From assembly GCF_023973825.1 (NCBI RefSeq), contig NW_027122924.1, positions 60,001 through 124,000 of the forward strand: a stretch of 64,000 bases of DNA. Direction: 5' to 3'. Both the position numbers and the translations under genes were made by a program. Numbering within the stretch: the first letter of the stretch is position 1; each line of letters starts with the position of its first letter. This document shows, in pieces, positions 1 to 13,536 of the stretch. The notes below the pieces were generated by a model that was given only the letters and a program-made list of their open reading frames with translations, searched no databases and was not told where the DNA came from. This stretch comes from Plasmodium brasilianum (Eukaryota > Apicomplexa > Aconoidasida > Haemosporida > Plasmodiidae).

Positions 1-24
1 TTTTTTTTTTTCCTCAATTTTTAG

Positions 25-512
25 CGCGTGAAGAGTTGCATAGGATGATAAATGAAGAAGAGTTAAAGGACGCAATAATTTTAGTATTTGCAAATAAACA
101 AGATTTACCAAATGCTATGTCAGCAGCCGAAGTTACAGAGAAACTGCACCTCAACACGATTAGAGAAAGGAACTGGTAAGTGTGCACGATGTGTGTACTT
201 GTATATGTATGTGTGTGTATTTATGTGCATTTATGTATATATATATATATATATATATGTATTTTATTTTATTCTTTTACACATTTGTTTCACGGTGCAT
301 TATGGTACATTTTCGTCATACATGCATGCATAGGCGTGTATACCCAATATATATATATATATATGTACATGTGCATATATACCAACATTTCACACACTTT
401 TTCGTATTTCCTGTATTTTTTCAGGTTTATTCAGTCAACCTGTGCTACGAGGGGTGACGGACTGTACGAGGGTTTTGATTGGCTCACTACACACTTAAAC
501 AATGCCAAGTGA
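25..512 (+). CDS. ARF1: ADP-ribosylation factor 1 (ARF1), C-terminal part
   Basis: Small GTPase that recruits coat proteins and lipid enzymes to Golgi membranes. Only the last two exons lie in the window: 25-175 and 425-512, joined over an intron 176-424 with GT..AG ends; a further intron ends at 24. The joined protein carries the guanine-recognition motif NKQD followed by LPNAM (about 97-125), then the C-terminal [15 protein letters not shown] block and ends in [13 protein letters not shown] supplies the second guanine-binding loop, where ARFs have CAT. The split Trp codon (TG/G) fixes the junction. The 5' part, with the myristoylated N-terminus and P-loop, is outside the window. It converges on the E2 gene. 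The assignment is secure because the segment reads nearly residue for residue as eukaryotic ARF1. Confidence 0.96.
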
Positions 513-2582
513 AAAAAGGTATGTTTGTTGTTTTGTAATATTTTGGGCATAATACGAAGGGGAAGCATTCAGCTTAAGTGTGTGTGTATGTGTTTCAAGA
601 ATGTATATGTATATATATGTATACATGCACACAATATACATGCATATACATATATATATATATATATATATATGCAAGGAAGTCCAGTATTTACTCGTTG
701 CATTGCCATTTTTGTTCGTACTCACATTTATGGAGATAGGATTTCTTTCTATTATTTTTTATATATTTTAAATTGAATATTATATCACGTTGGGAAATAG
801 CCATGTTCAATAAGGGGGGGGGAAAAAAAAAAGAGAGTAAAAAGGAAAAAAAGAAAAGTCAGATAAGATATAACATTTGATAATATACAATATGATAAGA
901 TGATAAAAATAAAAACATAGGATTGTAACACAAAATTGCATGTTCATATCTTGGATTTTTTGAAAATTTAAAAATTAATTTTTAAGAAAAGAACATATGC
1001 GTTGAATCGTACCACTATGAGTTAACACTACTGTGAATGTACACATGTATATATATATATATATATGTATATGAACGTATGTGTATTTACTTATACGCAT
1101 GTTTGTATTTTCCACGACCTCTTTTACGTATATTGTTAATTTTTTTATATTTTGCTATTTTACACGCATGCGTACAGATATATACATACGTACATGCGTA
1201 CATATATACATACATATACGTATTTTATATACATACATATACGTATTATATATATATATGTATATGTACGTATGTGGACACATTATACCATATTTACTTG
1301 CATTCATTGAATTTTACATGCTTATAATGATTTTTTAGCACTTATATTAAACTTGGGTTGACAAATATATATCTATATATATGTATATATTTATATGTAT
1401 ATGTTCATATGTATATGTTCATATGTATATGTTTATGTGTATAAGTATATATGTTTATGTGTATAAGTATATATGTTTATGTGTATATTTATATATACAT
1501 ATGCATGAATGTACACTTTTTTTTTTTTTTTTTGTGTTTTTTATACTTATCACAATAGAATTAAAAAAATAAAAAAAATTAATAATGCTTTTATTATTTT
1601 AAAGACAAAATTTTGTAAGTAATTTTTATTATTGTTCAAATATGAAGGAAAGGAATCTATTTTAATTTTTTTTTTCTTTTTATTTTTCGGATATAAAAAG
1701 AATAAGAAAAAAAAAAAAAAAAAAAAAATTGTAAATATAAGTGTGTAAAAATTGGTACAGGAAAATTAACATGCTCAGTTAAGATAATTCTTAACTGTTC
1801 AGGTGATTTTCAGTTATATGAGGTTTTTCAATTGCATAGGTTTGTGGGGGCACTATAAATGTTTGTCTGTACCTTGTTTTATGTGCCCCAGTAGTTGATT
1901 ATGTGTATTATACATATGTCACGTTCACATATGCACATGAATCTATATATATGTATGCATGAGCGTATGTGCATATGTCGAGTGTTTATACATACCCATG
2001 TATGCGGATATTTATGTATTTCGCGTGGATACGCACATTTGTAATTTTCACATGTGGTGAACACTTTCTTCTAGTGCCTACATTTTTAAAAATTAACATT
2101 TGCCTTATCACTCATTTTTTCTTAATGGTTATGAGTACATATCTTCCACATTCCTCTCGTAGTAAGCATTTGTAATATTTCATTATAGAAGGTGAAGATG
2201 AAGGAGAGAAAAAAAAAAAAAAAAAAAAAGGAAGTTTTTATAAAAAGGCTATACTTACATTTCAAATTTTAAAAAACTTCCTTTTTCAATATGAACAGCA
2301 TATTAATGGAAAGCACAAAAAGATATGATAAATATATAATAAAATAACAATAAATATGTGTACTTAGCGTATGTTCCATGGTATGCTGTAACGTACCTAA
2401 TTTTACAATTATGATTAAATATATCGTGTAAAAGTTATATTATAGAGATAGACACTAAGTTGCACATAAATGTACATGTCTGTGTACAGTAGTGTAGATT
2501 TTTTTTTTTTTTTTTTTTTATATAAATCCCAGCTAGCCATTTGTCAGCTCCACCCTTTACGAGCATTTTTTTTTTTTTAAAT
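513..2582. other. Convergent intergenic region, no gene seen
   Basis: About 2 kb between the ends of ARF1 and E2. It holds long A/T homopolymers (for example 1709-1728, 2211-2229, 2500-2519) and degenerate (TA)n/(GTAT)n tracts at 609-672, 1037-1090, 1180-1265 and 1375-1500. Open frames here are Tyr/Ile/Cys/His-rich readings of these repeats and show no coding character. Confidence 0.6.
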
Positions 2583-3891
2583 TTATAAAAATATTTGCAT
2601 AATATCCTTCTCAATAAATATTGATAAGTCTTTCATAAAAGTTGCTGCATGGGAGCCGTAAATGTGCCTATGGTCACAGGTTAAAGTCATTAACATACCT
2701 TTTTGAATTTTCAAATATTCTAAATTTTCAAAGCTTGTAATATTTGTTCCAACAGATAATATACATGATGCATTTTTTGGTAATATCGCATCAAATTGAT
2801 AGGTATTAAACATCCCTAAGTTCGAAATGTAGAAATTACTGCCCGACATGTCATTTGACGTGAGCAAGCCGTTTTTCCCCTTTTCAACTAGCTTCTGTGT
2901 GATGGTATAAAGGAAAAAAAAAAAAAAAAAAATTAAAATTAAAATTAAAATTAAAATTAAAACTAAAATTAAAACTAAAATTAAAACTAAAATTAAAATC
3001 AAAATTAAAATTAAAACTAAAATTAAAATCAAAATTAAAATTAAAAATAAAACTATAACTAAAATTAAATTCAAAATCAAAATTAAAATATGCTTGTATG
3101 CACAAACCATATCATTATGCACATGTATGTATGCGTCGCTGCACACATTGAATTATATGTTAACCTTCCATTCAACGGACAGGGTATATATATCCTTTTT
3201 ATCAACTTGCTTGAGTACTGGCGTTAAAAGTGAGTCCTCTAAGCCTAGCGCATTTCCTATATTGACGTCGTCATTGTACAGTATTTTTCCCTGGTCCTTG
3301 TCAATATAAGTAGAGTAAATTAAGGGGTGTTTCACTAACACAGTTGATATACATTTGTTTAATATAACACTCATACTAATTTTGTTTTTCACTTGTTCAT
3401 ATAATTTAAGCAATTCATTTGTTTTTATTAAATGCGTAACACGGAAAACAGGAACACTTAACGTTTGCATCATATTATTTTTTATGGACTTCTGAATGGT
3501 TGTTAGTTCAACTAATTTTTCCTTTTGTGGTGTTGATATGTCCTTAACTATAGTGCTTTTTTTATTTTTCAAAAAGGCGTCCACATCTTCGTATGTTATT
3601 CGATTGAAAACTTTTGTGTTTCTACAAAGAGGCAGTAGTATGTACGTACAAGTTTATATACCATGAATGCACAATGATATATGTAAACACAAGCAGAAAT
3701 GTATACATCAAACAAAAGTATATGCTTAATATTACGTGATATCACTTGGTTTTATTTTATGTTGACTCATCAGCTCGGCTGCAGATGGAAGCACAATTTT
3801 TACATCATGCTGTTTCTACAAAGTATAAAAGTTGTCAAGAAGGAAGTGGACGTGAGTAGGCATAACGCACAGCAAAAGGGAAGAGGCGTAC

Positions 3892-3965
<74 letters not shown>

Positions 3966-4299
3966 TGCATATATATGTATGTGCATACATGGTACATTTA
4001 TTTACTGCAATTTACACTTATCTCCTCTTCAGCTACTGTGCTACATGTGCTAGCACTTTCAGTTGACCTATATGGTTGAAAATAATACATTGGATAGATG
4101 ATGCCCCAGTTTTTGTAACATTAAATTTTTTTTATTTTTTTTTTTAACTCTCACCTGAAAAAATCGCTCAACGTGTGATTATATTTGTCATAATTTAGTT
4201 TGAGCCTTTCTTCCAATATTTTTTCGTTGTCCGGGCTTTTTATTAAAAAAAAAGAAAAAATAAACGTTAACAAATTGTATACATGTACCCACACATATG

Positions 4300-4356
<57 letters not shown>

Positions 4357-6429
4357 CATGTGTATGATATACCACTATAAACACAACTTTAAATATAAAA
4401 TATTTTCTGTTTTACGTTAAATTTTTCAAAAAATGTGCTCCTTCAATAGTGCCATTAATCTTATTTTTGTAGTATGTTAATATGTCATTTTCATTTACAC
4501 CGATATTTTTCCTGCTTATATAAAAATATTTTGAATTGCACAAAATATATAATGGAATACCATTTGTTAATAGGACAAACGATATGTATGCATGAAAAAG
4601 GAGAGAGAAGAGCTGTATAAAAAAATATATTAACTATGTTCAGCCTAAAACATATATATAATTACGAAAAAATACAATGTTGTAAATTTTGCTTTGTTTT
4701 TAACTTGACATAATTATTATGTGCATTTTGAGTGCTATTCGATTTATCCGCTTCCTGCAAAAAAATAAAATACAGTGAATAGTTACGCAAGTAAACAATT
4801 CGAATGTGTACAAAAAGGAAATGCATATGGGAAAAAGCTAAGCAAATATATTAACAAGTCATATAAAAATATGAACAGGTCGCATAAAAATATGAACAAG
4901 TCTCATAAAAATATGAACAGATCAAAAAATACATTAACAGATCATATAAATATGAGCACAAATAAAACAAAATATGTGCAGGAAAAAAAAATAGGGCGAT
5001 GAAAAAATGAAGTGCCATATTTTAAATCGTGAACCTTATTAACAGAAATAATGGCTACTTCCTCGTTTATGGGTGCGAACTCTCCCTCTTTCACTATTAT
5101 ATTTTTGATAACACCTAATTAGGAAAGTTGAACATGAAAAAATAAGTGTAATAAGTGTAATAAGCCTAATAAGTGTAATAAGCCTAATAAGTGTAATAAG
5201 CTTAATAAGCGTAATAAGTGTAATAACGGGAAACTCGATATGCGAAGGTGCACTATATATTTTCATTAATGTGTAAATGGGTTAACATGTTTGCATCCTC
5301 AAACGAATAGGGTTACCTGAGTAAGGGCTCTTCACCTCTATTGTGCTTTTATCATCCTCGACGTGCATGAGGACCTCGTCTTTATTTATAAATTCATTTT
5401 CTTTGACCATCCACTTGTTTATTCTTATCATATTCTTTTTGCTTCTTATAAAAGGAATAAATATTTTTTCCTCATTTACATGTTCGCTGCGCGCATTAAC
5501 GTGCGATTTTTTCTTGTATATGTTTGATTCTGCTTGTTTGTCCTCATCCCCCCCTTCTTCTACCTTACCCTCTACAATATTGCTGTCGTTTTGGTTAGAC
5601 TCCTTTTCATCAAGTTGTTCATTCTCTTCCGTAGTTAGAACTCCCAGGGTATCACCAACATTCGCTTCGCATCCGTCTTCCACACACTTTGTCCTTAAGA
5701 AGCCTCATATGAAAAACATTATAAATATAATATAAACATGTACATATATATATATATATATGCACACCCTCATACAAGTATGTATGCGCATACACATCGC
5801 TTATTTTTATTGTTAAACGTTTAGCAAACTCATGTTTAGATGCAGTGTACCTTCATCAAACGCTTCAACGTCCATGTCCGCTTTGTCACTTTCGACAGTC
5901 ATGATGATATCACCTAGCTAAAAAGGAAAGGGAAATATTCCCCCAAAAAAAAAAAAAAAATGTTCAGGTAAAAGACGTTCATACAAAAACGCTACCATAT
6001 GATAATCATGTTGTGTAAGTAGCAAAACGGAAATGTAGAACACTTCCACTCACAAAGTGCATATTGTATAAATATAAATACATATACATATATGTGCATG
6101 ATAAGACAAATGACTTATTTATCAACAAGACATAAACTTGTTAGCAAAAAAAAAAAAAAAAGAAAAATTGTCCTCATCACACATACATTAACATAGTCTC
6201 CTATGTTTTTATTCCACTTAACAATTTTCCCTGTTGTCATAGTACTAGAGAGTGCAGGCATCTTTATTTCAATTGTTGAATACAACATATATTTTTTGCT
6301 TCTTAAATGGTTATAGTTATTCGTAATACTTGAGAAGCCATTTAAATATAAGTATTCATTTTTATTATTTTTCGAAATGCATTTAAAAAATCTCAAATAA
6401 AAGATCAACAAAATAATATTACACAACAT
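2583..6429 (-). CDS. Pyruvate dehydrogenase complex E2 (dihydrolipoamide acetyltransferase), apicoplast type
   Basis: Transfers the acetyl group from lipoyl-lysine to CoA in the pyruvate dehydrogenase complex, which in Plasmodium sits in the apicoplast and feeds fatty-acid synthesis. I reconstruct 11 exons with consistent phases: 6429-6187, 5917-5851, 5703-5317, 5114-5035, 4754-4705, 4511-4416, 4235-4155, 4067-4016, 3815-3736, 3621-3165, 2894-2583 (634 residues). There is a hydrophobic N-terminal leader. Lipoyl domain 1 has its lipoyl-Lys about residue 93 (ESDKAD) and lipoyl domain 2 about residue 222 (EDDKST). A degenerate E3/E1-binding domain lies about 356-395 (VLPSAAELM). The catalytic domain ends in DHRHIYGS (His about 606). 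The start was chosen because the leader precedes the first lipoyl domain directly. Exon 4's donor (GTTCAC) is weak. The Tyr in DHRHIYG, where mitochondrial enzymes have Asp, is typical of plastid/cyanobacterial E2. Confidence 0.93.
2935..3090. repeat. AAAATT/AAAACT tandem array in last E2 intron
   Basis: Hexanucleotide-like array (AAAATT with AAAACT and AAAATC variants) filling most of the intron between exons 10 and 11. On the transcribed strand it is TTTTAA/TTTTAG-like and could act as a long pyrimidine-rich tract. Confidence 0.8.
3895..3966. repeat. (TA)n microsatellite in E2 intron
   Basis: Nearly perfect (TA)n of about 65 bases inside intron 8. A second one lies at 4300-4350 inside intron 6. 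Confidence 0.9.
5140..5226. repeat. TAATAAGTG/TAATAAGCC array in E2 intron 3
   Basis: About nine 9-10 bp units alternating GTAATAAGT and CTAATAAGC, wholly within the intron between the exons ending at 5317 and starting at 5114. Confidence 0.8.
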
Positions 6430-7718
6430 TGTGTTCGTAAGGGTGCAGTAGGATATACGCTGGGGAAAGTAGCACACCCATACACATGTGTGTACGTATG
6501 TATGCACGTGTATATGTGTATGTATTTTCCTATGTGTGTCAGTATGTTTATTATGTGGAGATTTATTTATATTTATGTTTATTTTTTTTTAGCCGATCAA
6601 AACGTTTTAAGGTAAAATAATATACCACAATGTCGTTTATGAAGGGTAAAATGAGGATAAATTTTTTTAAAAATTATAATTTAAAAAAAAAAAAAAAAGA
6701 ACTTGTTCATTCGTGCAATGAAACATACGTGTAAAAAGTTATATTAAAACAGGCATACATATATATATACATATATATACATATAAGTAAAAATATGTTT
6801 TTATAAAAAAGATATAAAGTGAACGCTGAACTGATGTTTGGCTACCCATAAAAAAAAAAACAATGACAAATTGGCAAAATGACAAAATGGCAAAATGGCA
6901 AGATGGCAAAATGACAAAATGGCAAAATGACAAAATGACAAAATAACGGCATAACGACGTATCAAAATAATGAAATAAAATAATGTAAAATAAAATAGAA
7001 CAATATAAAGGAAAACGAAATAAAATAAAACAAAATGAAACAGAATAAAACAAAATGGAACAGTGTAACGCAAAATAAACCAGTAAAAGGGTAAAAATAA
7101 AATAAAGAAGAAAACATCTTCATACCATCAGCTGTGCAATTTATGTTTATTAACATTCGCGTGATCATTTGTCTTTACATTAATTTGTTTTCTTTTGATA
7201 TATCCTGAAAAAAAAAAAAGGAAGTAAAAAGCAGAAAAATTTATATATGTAACAATGAACATGGTGCCAGGGCCTTCATCCCATCATCCCTTCTGAGGGT
7301 GTAACATACGAACATACTTCTACATACAAGTGTACACGCTCACTTTTACACGCGCATGTGTATACATATGTACAAGGAAGCACATCTTTACGGGGCATAA
7401 ATATATATACATAAAATGGAGTGCATGCAACTGCTAAGAATACATCAAAATAATGCAGTGTGGCATGCATTCGAAATAAGGGAAATAAAATAAAATAATA
7501 AAAAAAAATAATAATAAAATAAAATAATCAAAATAAAATAAAATAATCAAAATAAAATAATCAAAATAAAAAAAAATAATCAAAATAAAATAAAATAATA
7601 AAAATAAAATAATAAAAATAAAATAAAATAATAAAAAAAAAAAAAAAAGTAAATTGAAAAAAAGAAAAAATAAAATAAAATAAAACAACGAAACGACGAA
7701 GTCACAGGCATACTACGA
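6430..7718. other. Spacer between E2 start and acetyltransferase end
   Basis: Presumed E2 promoter and 5' UTR plus the 3' UTR of the upstream minus-strand gene. It contains an ATGGCAAA/ATGACAAA array (about 6865-6945), an AAAATAAAACAAAATG-type stretch (6960-7075), and AATAAAATAATCA units (7480-7685). No convincing coding segment was seen. Confidence 0.6.
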
Positions 7719-10700
7719 TCATATTAATTTTAAAAAATTTATAACTAAAAGGTTATATAACACTGTAAAGGATCACAGCTTGTCGCTGGTACCATAACTT
7801 GCATGGCGGCTTCCTCAAAAGGGTGAACCCCTCGCAAGCACTTCCGTACATGCACATACATGTATGTATAGGGGTTTGAGTATATATACAAATGCACGTA
7901 TATGTATGCGTATATGTACGTGTGTGGATTTGCGTATGTACTGGCATAGGGAGCTTACCCGATAAATTCAACTCCTTCATAAGGGCCTGTTTTTCCTTTT
8001 TGTGTTTCTTTTTAAAGGTTATAGATTCTTTCTTCAGTTCGTCCACATATGCATCAGATGACAGATGCCCATTTAAGGAGCGTTTTTTCTTCTTTTTTTT
8101 TAGTTGCTCGTTAAGTTGTTCATTCACTTCTTTTTCTATTTGTTTTTCCATTATGTCCTGTAAAGGGGCATTAAAAGGGGGTTGGAAAAGGCGTGTAGTG
8201 GGAAGGGGTAAGCGTATGTGTATGTGTATGAGTATGCACAGTAGTATGCACAGTAGAATGTACAGTAGAATGTACAGCAGAATGCACAGTCGTGTATACA
8301 TGTGCCATGTTGCTAACATGCAGCTAACGTGCAGCTAACGTGCAGCTAATGGCAGCACTGCGGATGAAGGTACCTTCACGAAGGAGTAAAATCGGTGCAC
8401 GATTTTCCTAAATATGGCATTGACTTGGTTCACATTTACACTAATCTCATCTGCAATTTCTTTACACGTTTTGTGTTGAAAGGATACGGCATATAAGACA
8501 GTGTACTCCAAAAAGCTCAGATCGATATGTACCTTCTTAAATAGGATTAAGGTGGCTATGGTTGTCATTAAATATAGGATTTCGTAGAAGTTTCTACCCT
8601 CATTGACATATCTCCTCAGTCGACATATATCATTCTGGTGAAAGAAGTAAAAAATGTTTTCTTCATTTAAACAATTAGTATCATCGTAAAAAGAACAGTG
8701 ATCATTGTTATCGTTTGGATCAAGTGCATTATTGTACTCATTCTTCAAAAGGGTATGCTGATGACATTCGTGATGGTTTGATAACAATGAGGAATTGTAA
8801 TGCAGCAAATTAAAAACAATAAAGACTTCCAGCTTTCTGAATGCAAAGGATAACAAATTACGCAAACTTCTAACAAAATCTAAGTAAAAATTTATAAACA
8901 CATTTTCCAATTGTTTATTGATATGTTTAACCATTAAAATGCTATATTCTCCTGTTATTTCATTTTTTTGCTGTTTCAAAAATATGGGTATAAATTTATT
9001 TTTTTGCCAAAACATTAGTAATCCTTTTGTTAATCCAAAACATGTACCAATATAATCAATTTTTTTTAATTTTTCATCAAAAAAAATGTTATCTCCTTTA
9101 CAGTTATATAAAATTATATTATCTTTATACATTCTGCTTTTTGTTCTCTCTTTCGAATTGTACAGGCTATAATATTCAGATATCCTTTTTAAAAATTCGG
9201 ATCCATAATTCAAATTTTGCACGGACGGATGAACAGATATGCGCACTATTCGGATGCCAATGTAATTATAAAAGTAATAGTTAAAATAGTCGCTAATAAT
9301 ATATGGTATTAAATTTCCCTCAAACTCCGTGTTCAGTTCTCTGACGGGATTATTGCGATTACAATTACTGTTACCATTACTATTATTACTATTAATATGA
9401 CTACCATTACTATTATCACATTGTACTGCGTTTTCTTTCTTTCTCTCATCAACGCTACGTGATAATAATACATTTTTCTTGTAATCAGTTCTAACCTGTG
9501 CTCGTTCTAATTCTAATTCTAACTCATTTGAAAGAATTTCGCTTGGTCGTGCTCCTCTCCCCCGTGTAGTATCGTTTTGCGTGAGAGAACCATTGGATGC
9601 TTCCTTATTTTGCTTAACCAAATGATAGATATCCTCTAGACGTACAACCTTGTTCATGTTTGTCGGATCAATTATACCATCTATTGCACAGTGGAGAGCA
9701 GCATATATGTCTATTTCGTCCACGTTGTCTACTAACATATCGACATTCTTATTGTTTATCAGAATGAACAGATGATGTTGCTTCGAATCAAGTAACATGA
9801 TTAAATCATTTGGAGTATTTTTATAATGAGAAGTTACAAATAGGGTCATAATTTTTTTTAATAAAATTTCACTACTTTTATTATAATTTTTAAAAATATT
9901 CTTATTAACATAATATAGTTGACAATTTGAAGGAGAACACAAATTATCTTTTAAATTATCTGTCTCATTGCAATTTAGACATAAAAAATTATTTAACCAT
10001 ATCTCTACTTCATCATTGTAACTATATCTAATGGGGTTATTTAAACTTATCTCTATAAATGCTTTATCAAAATAAATATAACTCATTTCCTTAAATTCTT
10101 CATATGTTAATTGTGTAATATATTTTTTTTTCAATTGTTTTAATAATTTAAATGTAAACGTTTTTCCAGTACCTTCATAACCATTCAATGTTGTAGATAA
10201 AATTGTTATTTCTCCTTTTATTTTATTTCTTAATACATCAATAGGAATACATGCTGCTTCATCTATTATCATCAATTCACAGTTCAATATATCCTCTTCT
10301 ATTATATCACAGTAATGAATTCTTTGTTTTATATATTTTATATTTTTAAAAATTATTATTTCTTTTATTTTACCACACACATATACCTTTTCATAGTCTT
10401 TAAATTCTTTGAATCCTAAGATATTTAGACCCTTATCTAAAAATTCATATATAGTATGAACTCCATCATTATTTCCTGAGCATATTATTATATTACTATA
10501 ATTAAAATAAATACTTAAAGATAGTAGCAGTCCAAGTGTAGCCGATTTTCCTCTTCCTCGATTTGCTAAAAGACTAAACAGAATTTCCTTTATCTTCTTT
10601 TTCTTCTCTTCATCATTCCGTAATATCTTACACATGCTCAGAAGCACATCCAGCTGGTCTATGCTCAGGGACAGGCGAAGCACGTTCATTACATTTCGAT

Positions 10701-11844
10701 CCAAGAACCCGTATACGTTCCTAGCATCTGCGCGGTTAGCATCAGTGGATGCGGCATTGATTGTGTTATTGGCTGCTGTAGTTGCTGCTGTAGTTGCTGC
10801 TGTAGTTGCTGCTGTAGTTGCTGCTGTAGTTGCTGCGGTTGAGTCCTCTTCGTCACTTGCAGTTTGCACGTGTTGCCTGTCCACCCAGCCGCTTGTTCCC
10901 TTCTCGGTATTGTAAAACTTGGACGAATAGAGAAAAATTTGTCTTTCCTCTTTCTTCCTTTCGTTTTCCTCACATATACTTTGTAACATGAGTATCTTTT
11001 CCTGGAGTTCCTTTTTATCTGGGCAAAGGAACCCTCCCAGAGTGGCTGACCCCACGTTCGAACTCTCTCTTTCGTTTCTTCTTTTTCCTTTCGTTGTGCT
11101 ATGCTTGTGGCATCCGTTGTTTTCCACATCTGAATCTATCCCTGAAGCTGCTCCTTCACCCGCACACTTACTCCCAGAAGACAGATCCGTAGAAAGTTTC
11201 TTAACATGCAAATGATTATCGTTAAGGGGCAGAATGTTCATCTCGTCATCAATAAACATTGCATTTTTACATTTATTTAGAGAAAGAAAAAAGCGATGAA
11301 TATAATTATTGTACACGTTACATACTCCATTCATCATATATTTCTTATGGTAATTCAATGTTAAGTTATATATATCTCTTAGTTCGTCTAGTTTGTTTAT
11401 TAGAAAAATTATTATGCCTCCACCTATTACGGTTTCAATACACCTGCATAAAATATTTGGTGTTATATATGAAAAATCTTGTAGCACACATAGAGAAAAT
11501 GTTTTTCCTAAAACTTTTTGTGTATCTTTATAAAAACAATAATTAATATTTGCATTGTTTATGAACGCATCAAAATTGTTATCAACTGTTGAATCGAATA
11601 TCCCTTTTTTTATTTTTTTTTTCATTTCACGGAACCTTTTTTTTTTACTAGTAGAAAAATCTAATTTTTTCTTGTAGCACCATAGTATGTTATGTGTTTT
11701 CCTTACTAATCGGTTTAGAAGAAAATGAAAATTTACTACTACGTTTTTCCCCTGGTCACCTACAACTAAGAACATACTTCTCTGACCTAGAGTCAAGTTG
11801 TTCTCTACTAAAGTTTTTATCCTACTGTCCACTTTTTTCTTCAT
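7719..11844 (-). CDS. RNA cytidine acetyltransferase (Kre33/NAT10 family)
   Basis: Nucleolar enzyme that makes N4-acetylcytidine in 18S rRNA (and tRNA) in an ATP-dependent reaction. Exon 1 (11844-8374) opens with a family-typical start, KKVDSRIKTLVENN and QRSMFLVVGDQGK. A Walker A-like NRGRGKSA lies about residues 425-435, followed by IIDEAACIPIDVL and STTLNGYEGTGKTF of the helicase module. The GNAT acetyl-CoA region VRISVHPSVQNLNYGSEF lies about 866-885, then a C-terminal basic tail. Exon 2 (8157-7959) begins at DIMEKQIEKE and is joined in phase 0 over an intron with GTACCT..ACAG. A last short exon from 7762 (acceptor TTTACAG) to a TGA at 7719 fits the phase but is weak; the coding part to 7959 is firm. 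Asn/Ser-rich and Thr-Ala-Ala insertions lie between conserved blocks. Confidence 0.93.
8215..8340. repeat. Minisatellite in acetyltransferase intron
   Basis: About 12-13 bp units of the type ATGCACAGTAGT/ATGTACAGTAGA, ending in three ACGTGCAGCTA copies, all between exons 1 and 2. Confidence 0.75.
10766..10845. repeat. 12-bp coding repeat (Ala-Ala-Thr-Thr)
   Basis: Six or so near-identical GTAGTTGCTGCT units that encode a Thr/Ala run inside the acetyltransferase, between the N-terminal and ATPase blocks. This is likely replication slippage in an unstructured insertion. Confidence 0.85.
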
Positions 11845-12237
11845 TTGTTCGTGTTGTGGATGTAAGCAGTTAACTAGTTCTAACTCGGTTTCACGAGTAC
11901 AAGGTAGGCAGGTAAATACGGATGTATGTACGTACGTGTGGAAGTATATACGTATGGGAGTATATGTACGTGTGGAAGTATATACGTATGGGAGTATATG
12001 TACGTGTGGGTGCTTGTACGTGCGGGAGTATATCTGCGCGCGTTTATGCAGGTAAATATCGTCTTCAGCTTCAGGCTACCAAACTAGGGTACCGTCGAAC
12101 AAGTTGAGTTTTGCTGAAGTACGCTGATGTGATGAGTAGTCAATCTGTCAGTCATTCATATAATGCAAAACGGACCACATGCGAGTTACGCGTCGGTAGT
12201 ACAAACACATACATACGCATATAAGGAAGTACATACA

Positions 12238-12268
<31 letters not shown>

Positions 12269-13423
12269 GTTCGCGTACATGTACACGCCCTCTTTCATAC
12301 GGGTGAAGCATCCACAATGGATTTCTTCTCCTCGTAATTCTTTTGCCTCACACTATAGTATCTACAGTTAAGGCAACATAAATTTCCGCTTTTTCTTCTT
12401 TTCAACTAATTTAATATTAGCTTTATAATTTGCGAAAAAGAGGAGAAAAAAAAAAAAAAAAAAAAGAATAATTAAAAATTAAAAAAGTACATGGAATGAT
12501 TTTTACCATATAGTACAAAATAGAACAACAAATCTCAATAAAGTGCAATGAAACAATGATGTATGAATTAAAAAAAAAAATAATGTAACATTCTTATAGA
12601 ACATAATAATATTTAAAATGAAATTAAAAATGGAGCGGTTAAAAAAAAAAAAAAAAAAAAATGTACCACAATATGTACGTATGTTTTCAAATATACATAT
12701 ATTGCAAACGCGGGAGTACCGTTTGTTTATTTGGCTTATTCGTCAACTTGTTAACTTATTAACTTGATAATTTTTTTTTTTTTTTTTTTATATACTTGCA
12801 AGTAAATCGAGCATATATTATATAATTCCCACGTATGACTGTAACGTAATGTTAGCTTCCTTTTGTAACGTATTGCATTAATTTGGGTTTTCTACTACAA
12901 AATACTACTCTCTACAAATGCATAGCTTTTTGATTCTGCATTTGATAAGAAGAGGTATACACGACTGCGCTGCAAACGCATTTGAGGAAGCTTTCTTTCG
13001 TTTTAGGTCCCCTTTTAGATGAGCTACGCATAGATGTATGACGCATGTACATCTACCACTACGTACGTATGTATGTATTTTTGTATATATTTATGTATAC
13101 TTATGCGCAACTGGCGAAGGTTGAGAAGTTACTCAAAGCACATATGAGTAAAAAATTTGGGGGGGCGTTGAAAAGGGAACAAATTAAAAAAAAATAAAAC
13201 GAAAATAAAAGGAAAAAAAGGAAAAAAAAAAAAAAAAAGGGGAAAGAAAAAAGAAGAAAGAGGAAAGAAAAAAGAGAAAACACGATAGAAAAAAGAAAAA
13301 AGAAATCCATATTGAAATCTAAAACTTAACAATTTTTTCAAAAGCCGTTTTGGTTGAAAGGGATTACAAATATACCTTTATTGTAATGTATGCACTTATA
13401 TTTAGGTAACTGGTCATATGAAC

Positions 13424-13459
<36 letters not shown>

Positions 13460-13536
13460 GCATACATGTGCAGTCATAGCGACATAGTAAAGACTCGTAC
13501 GAAACAAGTACAATATAACCAGGTAAGAGTACCAAT
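11845..13536. other. Spacer upstream of the acetyltransferase
   Basis: Holds the presumed promoter of the acetyltransferase and the 3' flank of the next minus-strand gene. It includes a GTATATACGTATGGGA-type array (11930-12035), poly-A tracts (12446-12464, 12642-12660), a (TA)n block (12245-12268) and a purine-rich A/G stretch (13180-13310) whose complement gives only Phe/Ser-rich frames. No gene is recognised. Confidence 0.55.

Noticed and set aside
180..720. Open frames of repeated Tyr-Ile and His/Cys residues
   Set aside because: They are translations of (TA)n and (GTAT)n tracts, overlap the ARF1 intron and 3' flank, and have no coding composition. The same holds for similar frames throughout the window.
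10634..10915. Plus-strand Ala/Val-rich ORF
   Set aside because: Antisense of the Thr-Ala coding repeat of the acetyltransferase gene.
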